This document shows positions 55,692 through 64,000 of a stretch of DNA of 64,000 bases, one piece after another. Location: assembly GCA_947396885.1 (NCBI GenBank), contig OX377204.1:57461139-57525138 (forward strand), read 5' to 3'. Position 1 is the first letter of the stretch. Each line of letters begins with the position of its first letter. The position numbers and the translations under genes were made by a program. This DNA is from Heligmosomoides polygyrus polygyrus (taxonomy: Eukaryota; Nematoda; Chromadorea; Rhabditida; Heligmosomidae). The notes under the pieces are model-generated. The model saw only the letters and a list, made by a program, of their open reading frames with translations, had not been told where the DNA came from and did no database searches.

Positions 55692-57000
55692 CGAGTTCAA
55701 TTTTTGAACTTAACAAGGACTCTGTAAAAAAAGCCAGATCATAGTCGTGCTTACATAGAGTAGCTGCGACAGAATCGGCATTCCTGACCAGCGACCTCAC
55801 ATTAGCAAGTGTACAGGTGACAGATGAAAAGCGACAAGCATAAGGAGACCTTCGAAATGTCAGCGGTTTAGGCCCCTGTTATACTCCCGCGGGAGCATCC
55901 GCGGACGGGCGGCAATCGCGCCGGAATCACTGAGCTGGCCAGTCGCTGCGCCCCGCCACGCCCGCCGTCCGCGGTGCACCTCTAGTCCGCGGACGTTCCG
56001 CGGATGCTCCCGCGGGAGTATAACACTGGCCTTACCGAGCTATGAGCTTGAGAGCTTTCACTCTCAGGTAAACGAGATGAGGGAGAGTTCTGTATCGACA
56101 TTTGAGACTCAGGAAGATAACAACAATCACCACGAAAAGGAAGATTTCTCCTATTGCTCCGTTCATTGCGCAAACGAATTCTCTCCTCCAGTATTAATGA
56201 TTTGCGTATAAATACGACTTTGAAAGGAGAGAAACGTAGGCGTGATGCACGTCGCAAAACTTGCTCTTGGAAACGACTAGTAGGTAACACAACCTTTAAT
56301 AACCGTAGAGAGCTTCTACCTTTCGGTAGACACTTACGGGTAAACAAGCAACACCAAGGAAATCAAGAATTCTCGTGACAGAGCTCAAGTCCCAAAACAA
56401 CTGGTCGATAGAGTTAATTTCGCGATTCTCAGGAAGATGGGATACAACTACTGACCTTCTGAGGTCCGGGTCAGTGTTCGATTCTACAGATGGAACGGCC
56501 TCAGGACGTTTAGGAAGGACTGATGCAGTTACAGGAGATGAGTTAAGATTGGATAAATCCTGAGAGGCAACAGGCTGACATGAAGCACTTTCCTTCCTGA
56601 GTTTATTGATTTCTTCAAGTAACTCTTGAATGCGTTTGTTCGCCTCCCTGTTTTCCTCCAGAAGCTCCTTGATACGCAGGTTTGCCTTTCTGTTCTCCTC
56701 CTTCAAGTCCATGATGCAGTCCACGACTAGCTTCATATGATCGGGGAAGTCCTGTCGTTCGGTGAGTGCCTTCAGACGATCCAGGGGTGAAACGTCCCGA
56801 TCATTGTGTTCTATGCGGCTCCGCTTGACCTGGCGGCCTGGAACAGACGAGGAACGCGGCGAAAAGACCATATCCAACGAGGATTGCGGAAGGCAATCAG
56901 AGAAATCGGATAATCAATCAGCCAGGAGCACAGAGTCTTCACCTCAGAAGGTGGAACGTAGATGACAAAACTCTGCCTCCTTGCCACTGGAGACACCGCG
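55692..57000 (-). pseudogene. LINE-B 5' part: ORF1 and start of endonuclease
   Basis: ORF1 begins near 56877. Residues about 55-95 form a clear coiled coil (KEENRKANLRIKELLEENRE), followed by a Ser/Pro linker and RRSVVVSHLPEN, FLGVACLPVSVYR. After a frameshift near 56310 it reads LRLLKVVLPTSRF, LRRASRLR, FIRKSLILEERIRLRNERS. A Harbinger-like MITE (55871-56031) then interrupts it. Endonuclease begins beyond the MITE (TLANVRSLVRNADSVAAT, DYDLAFFTES) and is cut at 55692 by LINE-A. The RRS-VVVS-LPE region is typical of ORF1 proteins of nematode CR1-type LINEs. About 56880-57200 is probably the 5' UTR. Confidence 0.82.
55871..56031. mobile_element. Harbinger-like MITE 1 (161 bp)
   Basis: Inverted ends ggcccctgttatactcccgc-gggagcatccgcgg and the complement of ...gggagtataacactggcc, flanked by TTA at 55868-55870 and 56032-56034. 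A 3-bp TTA/TAA duplication is the signature of PIF/Harbinger elements. It is too short to code and is inserted in LINE-B ORF1. Confidence 0.85.
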
Positions 57001-57458
57001 TTGGAGTTGAAGGCGAAATACAGCAGAATCGAAGCAGCTGTGCCGACGATTTGGTGACAGGAGTCGAAAATAATGGTAGAAAGCAGTCAGGTCGGGAAAT
57101 CGGCGAGAGCAGTTTGCGGCCCGACCACCCACGGTCGTTGCACACGCGGGAGTGACCTCGTTGAATACCTGAGAGCGAGCAGGACTGAAAGCCTACCATC
57201 TAACAGACTCATCTTGTGGAGGGACTCCAGCCGCTTGCTATAAGTTTCTCGAATGAGTTCTGTTTGAAAATCTACAAAACATCCTTAGCGCCAGTGTGCT
57301 TGCAATCATGCTAAGTTAAGGCCCAGTGTTACGTCTCAGTTGACTATCAGGACAATGTACAGGAACTTCGACTGAGGAAGCCAAAGTATTCGAGATCCGT
57401 TCGATTAGCCCCAACATGTACCTCACACCACTGCTCGGATTCTTCAAGATGGTAGTAA

Positions 57459-57905
57459 GGCCCCTGTTATGCTTCCGCGGACGGGCGGCAATCGCGTCGG
57501 GACCCCGCGCCGGGCCACTCGTCGCGGCCCACCACGCCCGCCGTCTGCGGATCGCCGCCGACAGACGACGAGAGGGGTGTTAGGCATCTGTTATACTCCG
57601 GCGGGAGCATCCGCGGAACGTCCGCGGACCAATGGTGCACGGCGGAGGCGGGCGTGGCGAGGCGCGGCGATTGGCCAGGTGAGGAGTCTCGGCGTGATTC
57701 CCGCCCTTCCGCGGATGCTCCCGCGGGAGTATAACTCAGGCCTTATACTTCCCGCCCGCGGGAGGGCAGCCGTCATCCCGGAAGGCTGTCGTCCCGCGGA
57801 GTTCGGCGCGGGAAACGCGCTCCGATGCGACGCTAGCCGCCCCGGGACGACGACGACCGTCCGCGGACGTCCCGCGGAAGCTCCCGCGGGAGTATAACAG
57901 GGGCC
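57459..57905. mobile_element. Harbinger-like MITE 2 (outer, 447 bp including an inner copy)
   Basis: Ends ggcccctgttatgcttccgc and gggagtataacaggggcc, flanked by TAA at 57456-57458 and 57906-57908. Same family as MITE 1. It is enlarged by a complete second MITE at 57583-57742. Confidence 0.85.
57583..57742. mobile_element. Harbinger-like MITE 3 (inner, 160 bp)
   Basis: Ends ggcatctgttatactccggc and gggagtataactcaggcc, flanked by TTA at 57580-57582 and 57743-57745. It is inserted into MITE 2, so members of the family were mobile at different times. Confidence 0.85.
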
Positions 57906-57908
57906 TAA

Positions 57909-58317
57909 GATGCTCGAGGCGCAGTCGACAACCGCTCCAAACTCTGTGATTACATCACGAGTTTAAAGGAACGACCGCGCCCCAATCGAACGCCGGGTCA
58001 CGGTGTTAAAGTCAGGACTCGGATTTTATAATACTGTGCTCTATGTCGCAGTATAAACACAACCTAGGACGGTGACCCCCTTGACCCAGAAGCAGTTAGA
58101 GACATTCAGGTTTATTTGTTTCGTGGACATTCAGTCCGACGACGCATACTAGGCGAAGGACCAGCGGCTGGCACAAAAGGCGGCGTCGCGCGCGCACGCA
58201 CGCGCTTAACGGGCGACCTCCTGAGCTCGAATATGTCCTAGGTTTTTCATATAGTTGACTTTAGGCGAGTTATATTCAGAAGACGCAAAAACTGACTCCC
58301 AGTAATCTACCTTGCTA
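57909..58317. other. Unassigned spacer
   Basis: No gene recognised. A short alternating gc run (gcgcgcgcacgcacgcgc) is at 58186-58205. Confidence 0.4.
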
Positions 58318-58550
58318 GTGTCGAATATATTCGAATATATTCGAATTTTGGGCTGTGCCGAATAGTCGAATAACGAATATATTCGAATTTTGGGCCACGT
58401 CGAATAGTCGAATAACGAGCATATTCGAATATTGGACCTCGTCGAATAGTCGAATAATGAATATATTCATCATCGAACAGTCGAATGATGATTATTCGAA
58501 TATTCGAATTTATTCGAATATTCATTCGAAATTATTCGATTCGGTCCGAA
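58318..58550. repeat. TTCGAATA palindromic array 2
   Basis: Permuted self-complementary units, including attttgggc-tg/acgtcgaatagtcg three times. It ends gaaattattcgattcggtccgaagtata, the same terminal phrase as array 1 (32570-32795). Confidence 0.85.
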
Positions 58551-58599
58551 GTATATTGCAGGGTACATTCAAGTGATTGATTCGTAACGATGGTGGCAG

Positions 58600-58745
58600 C
58601 GACTGGATGATCGAGTGGATAACGATGCCGATTTACGGAGAGGGGGGAGAAGGTCGGATTCCGGAGGGGTTAGGGAATTTGTCAGGTGGCCTATACCTAT
58701 TTTTACAAGAGAAGGGTACATTTTGCCCTCAGTAGGGTACCATAT
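58600..58745 (+). repeat. tRNA-derived SINE family 2, copy 1
   Basis: gcgactggatgatcgagtggataacgatgccg (box A region) followed by aaggtcggattccggagggg (box B region) and gttagggaatttgtcagg. It matches the reverse complement of 60960-61135. Box B differs from ggttcgattcc in this copy. Confidence 0.65.
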
Positions 58746-58974
58746 TAGTAATATTAGTAGTTATATTAGTAGGGTAGCGGTGAGTAAGGGTGACGAGGTC
58801 ATGACCACAGATTTCGCCAGACTTCGCATATGGGAAGTATTTAAGCTGGTGATCACGAATTTGTCATCTTCCTCTAAATTTTCACTTTTCGGGCACTTCT
58901 TCGCGTCGAAAGTCGAACGTTGGAAAATTAGTCTGACCACCTTGAAGAAGAAAGCGATTCTACTAACGTACAGT

Positions 58975-60290
58975 ACCGGACATGCCGCTGCGTCCAACAA
59001 GCACAAGCGGCGCCAAAGATGAAAAGCGGCGGTAAAGGGCACCGAAGAGCGCCGTTTTCTGCTCGCCACGCGTCGCGTCGGATGCAAATCGCTTTAGGGC
59101 GCGGCGTTCTCAACTTCTGGACATTAGGCTGATGGAAGGAGCTTATCGATGCGTTTCGAGAGCATGGCCTACTGTTTGGGACTAACTGCCGGCATGACAC
59201 ACGCTCCGAACAATGCATATGTACATATAGGCCCGGCAGAATCAATCGAGTGGGCGCGACTGCTCGCAGAGTGGCGTTAGGCTGATGGCAGGAGCCTATC
59301 CATGCGTTTGGACAAGAATGGCCTACTGTTTGGAGCCAACTGCCGGCATGACATGCTGTGAAAAGTGCATATAGCCCGACAGAATCAATCGAGTGGGCGC
59401 GACAACATGTAGGGCGTGATCTGTTAGCATATGCGTTTGTGGGCCGTTAGCTTATCGCTTCTTACCACAGTGGTCGACTGAAATCGGAAAAACTTGCGTC
59501 GCACAAGCCTTACCTGCATTTTCGCAGCACCGTAACTTTGTCAGTTATTTGGCTACATCGCTGTGCTTTGGCGAACTGCTAGAGATTCTTACTGGCTACT
59601 AAAAACAAAAGCTGCAGCCGGAACGGTTCACACTTGACAGAGTTATTGCGCTCCAAACACGCCCGCGCATACAATTTGCGAGGGATCGCGCTACCTTGAC
59701 TGATAGGTTAGATTGTATATGCATAGTTCTCGGTGCACTCCAGATGCGAGCTGGACAGTCTTAGAGCAATTCCTGAGTGGGAAGGCTAGGAATTTCCGTT
59801 AAAGATTCCCATACGCTTGCTCTACAAGCTGTCGCTCGTTCTACATGTTGTTTCGCCCACTCGATTGATTCTGTCGGTCCTATATGCACTCTTCACAGCA
59901 GGTCATGCCGGCAATTAGCTCCAAACAGTAGGCCATTCTCGTCCAAACGCATGGATAGGATCCTTCCATCACCCCATCAGCCCAACGTCACTATGCGAGC
60001 GGTCGCCCCATTCGATTGATTCTGCCGGGCCTATATGCATTGTTCACAGCACGCCATGCCGGCAATTAGCTCCAAACAGTAAGCCGTGCTCTTCAAAGCG
60101 CATGGGTAGGCTCATTACATCAGCCTAACGTCCAGAAGTTGAGGACGTAGCGCCCTAAAGCGATTTGCATCCGACGCGACGCGTGGCGAGCGGAAAACGG
60201 CGCTCTCCGGCGCCCTTTTGCGCCGCTTCTCATCTTTGGCGCTGTGCTTGTTGGACGCGGCGGCACGTTTGGTACTGTAGACTGCTTTAG
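58975..60290. repeat. 1.3-kb foldback element
   Basis: Outer arms 58975-59270 and about 59990-60290 are reverse complements (gccgctgcgtccaacaagcacaa, cgacgcgtggcgagc, gcaaatcgctttagggcg). A second internal unit (ggcctactgtttggagccaactgccggcatgacat, cagaatcaatcgagtgggcgcgac) is present twice in each arm. The centre (59420-59800) is related to the subunits of the 23.5-26.6 kb palindrome (gaaatcggaaaaac, ttcgcagcaccgtaactttg, gcgctccaaacacgcccgcgc). No coding frame recognised. Confidence 0.8.
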
Positions 60291-60955
60291 TCACCATATC
60301 TACCATAACCTACCGTAATCGACCGAAATTTTAGAAACAGATATCATACCCGTCATCAGCACCCCAAATAACCTCCATGGGCGATGTTTGAGCGGAATTT
60401 TTTATTCGACCTCTCCTCGTTCTTTGGAGTCGTGAAAGGCAGCAGTGCCGGTTATTCTGCGTACACCCTGTTACTTACACATACCCATCGTGTCCTGTAA
60501 ACTATCGTTTCACCGAAAATGGTTGCCAGATTATTGGTCTTAATCCCAAATAGCCCTATAGAAGGATTTTGGAGAAAGCTTTTCCTCGACCTTTAGAGAG
60601 TGAGTGTAAGTGCTCCCATCTGCAATGCCCCGACTCCGTAAGAGTATGGGAAAGGAGTCAAGAGGAAGTACACAGCAAGGAGTCCAATCACGCGAGATGG
60701 ATAAAATATGCTGTGGTTGGTAACAGTTAGTAGAAGAACTAGTGAAAGTTGGGAGAAGAATAAAAACAGTAGAAAAGAAATCCGAAGAATGACGGGCATA
60801 TCTAAATGATGGTTACTTGTCGATCGTGCTCGCGAATGAGGTTACAGCTAGAAACACAAAACAGATTGAGAACATTCCAAAGAGGTCATATGGGGATAGC
60901 ATCTAATGAAACCTCCCTCAGTGATACAAGCGTGGTTAAATGGACGTGCGACGGT
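60291..60955. other. Unassigned spacer
   Basis: No gene or known repeat recognised. Confidence 0.4.
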
Positions 60956-60959
60956 TGAA

Positions 60960-61140
60960 AGCAGGTTTAGGAAGCGAGTACGGTACCGTGCCGTTCTACT
61001 CTTTTGTAAAACTAGAACAGATCATCTAGCAAATCCCCTAACCCTCTCCGGAATCGAACCCTCGATCCTCCTCCCGCAAGTCCGCATTGCAATCCTCTCG
61101 GTCATTCAGTCGCTGACACCATCCTTGCCAATGAATAACT
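60960..61140 (-). repeat. tRNA-derived SINE family 2, copy 2
   Basis: On the minus strand: gcgactgaatgaccgagagg (box A region), then gagggttcgattccggagag with a canonical box B, and ggttaggggatttgctagatgatct. It is better preserved than the copy at 58600. Two copies with matching body sequence support a SINE rather than a tRNA gene. Confidence 0.7.
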
Positions 61141-61454
61141 TGAATGTGCCCTCCAGCTTCGTCTAGGAAACGTCGGGAATTATCACATTACCATGACCCA
61201 ACTTAAATTTGAGCTCTAAACCTTTTGTAGGGTAGGTTCTGAGCAGAACAGGGCCACTCCAGGTGTCACTTTTGCCTTATCAGCTCACTCTGAAGTGGTA
61301 CTATTTTTTGGCGTTTTCGGACCACACAGAGATCCGTAGCGTACGTATGCGTACACACAATTCGGCGCCCTTTGAACGGGCGCGAAACGCAAACATCGTT
61401 TTTATCATAAGGTCACACTTCCCTAGTTTTCGAAGAGGAGTGCCACTAACTTGT

Positions 61455-61632
61455 TAAGAGATTGATAAAGAATATTCGAGTAATCGAATTATCGGTATTC
61501 GAAGCCTTCGAATATTCGAATAAACGAATAATTCGATTATTGGCCTCCTCCGAATATTTGAATAAACGAATATTCGAATATTGGATTTTCTCGAATAGTC
61601 GAATATTCGATTATTCGAAATTCGAAAAGGAC
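61455..61632. repeat. TTCGAATA palindromic array 3
   Basis: Permuted units of gaatattcgaataaacgaata and ggcctcctccgaatatttg. Same style as arrays 1 and 2 but lacking their shared terminal phrase. Confidence 0.8.
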
Positions 61633-61853
61633 AAATGTATGATGAACAGCACATCTACCGGGCCCGATCTAATCCACTCTATTCGACATTCGATTATTAG
61701 CGCAACATCCTCGGAAGTGCAGCCACCGAACTTAACATCTGGTGTCTTTCGTCGAGAGTGAAGGAATGGGCACGAAGTGGCGGGTAACGCGAGTGAGAAT
61801 GGGCCATCAGAGCATCTATGAGAAAGGCTGCCCTGTTCCATACTACCCTTGAA

Positions 61854-61856
<3 letters not shown>

Positions 61857-61895
<39 letters not shown>
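61857..61895. repeat. (TA)n microsatellite
   Basis: About 18 uninterrupted TA units. The flanks gaagaa and ttctta extend the palindrome slightly. Confidence 0.95.
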
Positions 61896-61897
<2 letters not shown>

Positions 61898-61899
61898 TT

Positions 61900-63570
61900 A
61901 GCCTCAGTACAGTTGTACTACAGGACGGTCCTTCTTCACTTCAATCTTCGCTTCGCGGTAATCAGGCAGCCTCTTTCGGCAGCCCACTTACCTGTGAAAA
62001 ACTCACGTCTTGAGGCCTCGGAGTGGAGTCGCGGTATTCTGTCCCTGTTGCACAAAAGTACATGTTTCACCTACGCAGTGACTTGTGCTGAAGATGCTGA
62101 GGCGAAAAAGGGAGCACACATTCGAACCATTTGCTTCGCCCTCCCGGAAAAAAACAGCTAACAGATAGCTTCAATAAAAATGTCGAAGAAGTTGGCCAGA
62201 CTTGCTTACCTAGGTTTCCCCTCATATAATATGTAGACATCAAGCAACTAAAACCAGAAGTAGTTGAATTTGAATTTTAGAAAATCAGCTTGGAATGTCT
62301 GACGAAATGATATTTCGCCTTGCGGAACTACCACAGAAGCAATGAGTTCAGGCGAAGTAGTTCTTGGCAAACGCCGAAGATGAAGCCTTGTTTTCACCGT
62401 CACCACAAAGGATCCCTTATGGTTCATGAAGGACGCATCCATTTTCGACGTTCTCAGATTCTAGCGCAGAAACCAAATTGAACTCTACTGAAGTCCATCG
62501 TGCTTGGACTTCAGTAGAGTTCAATTTTTCTTAGGAGATTCCCCAACACCGCCTTTTCAAAGCAATCTCTTGGCCCTCATCGATGGGGCAAGCAGATTCC
62601 ACGCTGGCCGGGACGCATTGCCCTCCTCGCCGCGAGAAGTAGTGATGAAGCAGGCTCGATCAATTCACCTCAGGCTCCCACGACGTCGCCCCGGCCGGCT
62701 CCTGTGGCGACTTCTCGAGAAGACCGTCCGCTCCACGGTACCGGTCAACGGCCGGCGCGTCTTCTGCTATGGAGAAGCGGCTCGTGTGGTCGCTGTTGTA
62801 TCACCAGCGGCAGTGGCTGGCTGGCCAGGCGAGTCGCGAATCGATTCAACCCGGCCGACCCCCCCCCCCCCCACGTACTTCCGCACACGAGTTTTGAGCG
62901 TGAAACCCTCGTGAATCTCAGAAATGCGTTCCACTCGAGGCGTGCTGAAACTGCGCCCCGAACGTCTCCTTCTCGGACTTCTCGCAGGGCCTTCCCTTCT
63001 CCATTTCCCGACGGTTACCGCAGCGGCTGATCTCTGCTGCAGGCATTGCGTTACACACCCGCATTGTGATCTTTCGAAAAAACAGAAGCATCGAGGCCCT
63101 CGCCACGAATCCACTGGACGTCGCTCTTCCGATGTTCGGAACGGTGCTGCTCATCCGCAGCTGCTGACGCTGCGCTGTGTACACAGCGTGCTGTTTGCGC
63201 AAGCAACTTGTCTCCACTGTTTTGTTGCTCGTCTTCTACGGTATCTGCTGGCAGTTCATGCCGCCCGCGATCCTCGCCCGATCGGTCTTCGTGTCCCATT
63301 CGGGCGCTGGCGGCGAGTCGTGTCTGTCGTCTTCCATGTGGCGCTTCGCTGGATTCCCGGGCGTGTTCCAGGTCCAAGTTTTGCGGCTGGGCAGTCCGTC
63401 CGCCGTTCTTAGGCTCTGCACTTTCTCGAGTACTTCTCTGCTGTTACACTTTGTCTTCTTTTCGCGGCTGTTCCACATGTCTGCTTTCTTCGCCGGGGTT
63501 TTGCTGCCCAGCTTTCGACTTAAAATACTCTTTCCACGGCCCCTGATCCTCGCTGTCGCTCTGATAGCGC
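61900..63570. other. Region upstream of glycogen phosphorylase
   Basis: No confident exon. 62442-62248 (-) is a 64-codon open frame on the opposite strand that I cannot assign. A perfect 23-bp hairpin lies at 62475-62527. From 62560 the sequence becomes GC-rich and then strongly pyrimidine-rich (63170-63560), with long overlapping open frames that look like compositional artefacts. It presumably holds the promoter of the downstream gene (inference). Confidence 0.45.
62475..62527. repeat. Perfect 23-bp hairpin with 7-nt loop
   Basis: aaattgaactctactgaagt-cca at 62475-62497 and its exact complement at 62505-62527, loop tcgtgct. Arm length is in the small-RNA range, but perfect pairing with a short loop is more typical of a transposon footprint or foldback than of a miRNA precursor. 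Confidence 0.9.
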
Positions 63571-63572
63571 TG

Positions 63573-63585
63573 TTTTCAGGGCAAA
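63573..63585 (+). promoter_or_regulatory. Probable trans-splice acceptor and 6-nt 5' UTR
   Basis: ttttcag at 63573-63579 matches the nematode splice acceptor consensus and is followed by ggcaaa and then ATG ATG. A leader of only a few bases after an acceptor is typical of SL1 trans-spliced mRNAs. It could alternatively be a cis acceptor from an upstream noncoding exon. Confidence 0.6.
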
Positions 63586-63702
63586 ATGATGAGCGATTAT
63601 GATCGCCGCAAACAGATCAGTGTCCGTGGAATAGCGCAAGTAGAGAACGTCAGCAACATCAAGAAGGCCTTCAATCGTCATCTCCATTTCTCCATCATCA
63701 AG
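63586..63702 (+). CDS. Glycogen phosphorylase, first coding exon (partial)
   Basis: This 39-codon exon encodes the N-terminus of glycogen phosphorylase, the PLP enzyme that releases glucose-1-phosphate from glycogen in the cytosol. The motif [10 protein letters not shown] at residues 7-16 matches the regulatory phosphorylation site of animal phosphorylases, so Ser12 corresponds to Ser14 of the muscle enzyme. It is followed by [21 protein letters not shown], which is also strongly conserved. The exon ends in aag followed by the donor gtcagt at 63703, phase 0. The expected next residues (the DRN-VAT region) do not occur before 64000, so the remaining exons, including the catalytic and PLP-binding parts, lie outside. 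Two consecutive ATGs open the frame and either could start it. Regulation by phosphorylation is inferred from the conserved site. Confidence 0.92.
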
Positions 63703-64000
63703 GTCAGTCCTTTCCCGCCAGATTGTTCTGCGCGATGTGTTTTTTGTCCACGCTAAACCGTGGCAAATATTTTTCAAAGGTTCTATGCGCACTGCTACCT
63801 AAATACCTGCGCGTGTCTGGCCAGGATTATCTCACAGAAGGATTCAGGCAGCTGAACGATCGCAGCAGCTCGCTGGGAGAACTGCCAAAATTAGGCAGCT
63901 TCCCATGTCGAAACTGACGGTCATTTTTTCCGCGTTTCCATGGTAGATCCACGCAGGTATAATTGGATGCAGTTCTGTGAGCGCCCTCATAGACCGCGAA

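Noticed and set aside
57469..57897. 142-codon Arg/Gly/Pro-rich open frame
   Set aside because: It coincides with nested GC-rich MITEs, so the open frame is a by-product of their composition.
62504..63602. Several overlapping open frames of 80-160 codons upstream of the phosphorylase exon
   Set aside because: They occur in five frames at once in GC- and pyrimidine-rich DNA with low-complexity residues (Ser, Arg, Pro runs). None resembles a known protein.

Overview
The window is eukaryotic and almost certainly nematode, probably a strongylid or hookworm-like clade V worm (inference). The evidence is very short GT-AG introns (35-74 nt), a TTTTCAG splice acceptor 6 nt before a start codon (typical of spliced-leader trans-splicing), and a repeat complement of RTE-type LINEs, Penelope-like elements, CR1/Jockey-like LINEs, mariners, tRNA-derived SINEs and foldback DNA. 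It is a repeat-dense, gene-poor stretch. The only host gene I can name is glycogen phosphorylase, whose first coding exon lies at 63586-63702 (+) with the rest beyond the window.

Layout. 1-3650: no recognisable gene. 3654-5985: 5'-truncated, internally deleted RTE copy followed by a fragment of a second RTE. 6895-9300 (-): Penelope-like element whose catalytic YIDD codons are split by a 732-bp mariner-like MITE. 9551-13610 (+): second Penelope copy, split by a 3.0-kb element with TAAATCG-rich ends that carries a long inverted repeat around a spliced gene fragment. 13620-19880: mostly unassigned, with a Penelope 3' tail at 17.2 kb and a GC-rich patch at 15.6-16.0 kb. 19890-21503 (-): CR1-like LINE fragment. 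23493-26560: about 3-kb near-palindrome. 26868-28140: element bounded by TTCGAA-type repeats, containing a SINE. 29013-32280 (-): nearly complete but broken RTE copy.

32860-47745 is the most unusual part: about 14.9 kb bounded by long inverted repeats of 550-750 bp. Inside lies a second element (33781-44600, 10.8 kb) with perfect 28-bp inverted ends, iterated subterminal repeats, many perfect hairpins, and an intact-looking 9-exon gene (41885-43658, about 437 codons, all introns GT-AG and phase-consistent) that I cannot match to any family I know. A mariner with a deleted transposase (40347-41228) sits inside it.

47790-57000 is a nest. A CR1/Jockey-like LINE (LINE-B, minus strand) is split in its endonuclease domain by a near-intact 5-kb LINE (LINE-A, 50694-55686) with ORF1 and ORF2 in one frame separated by a single TAG, 19-bp promoter-like monomers at its 5' end and an (AAAT)n tail. 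Harbinger-like MITEs with TTA/TAA target duplications lie at 55871-56031 and, nested one inside another, at 57459-57905. 58318-61900 holds TTCGAATA arrays, SINE copies, a 1.3-kb foldback and a TA microsatellite. 62-63.6 kb is the upstream region of the phosphorylase gene.

Apart from that gene the window records layered transposition. Three interruptions can be undone on paper to restore a reading frame: the MITE in Penelope copy A, the 3-kb element in Penelope copy B, and LINE-A in LINE-B. All statements come from reading the sequence; no alignment or database search was run.
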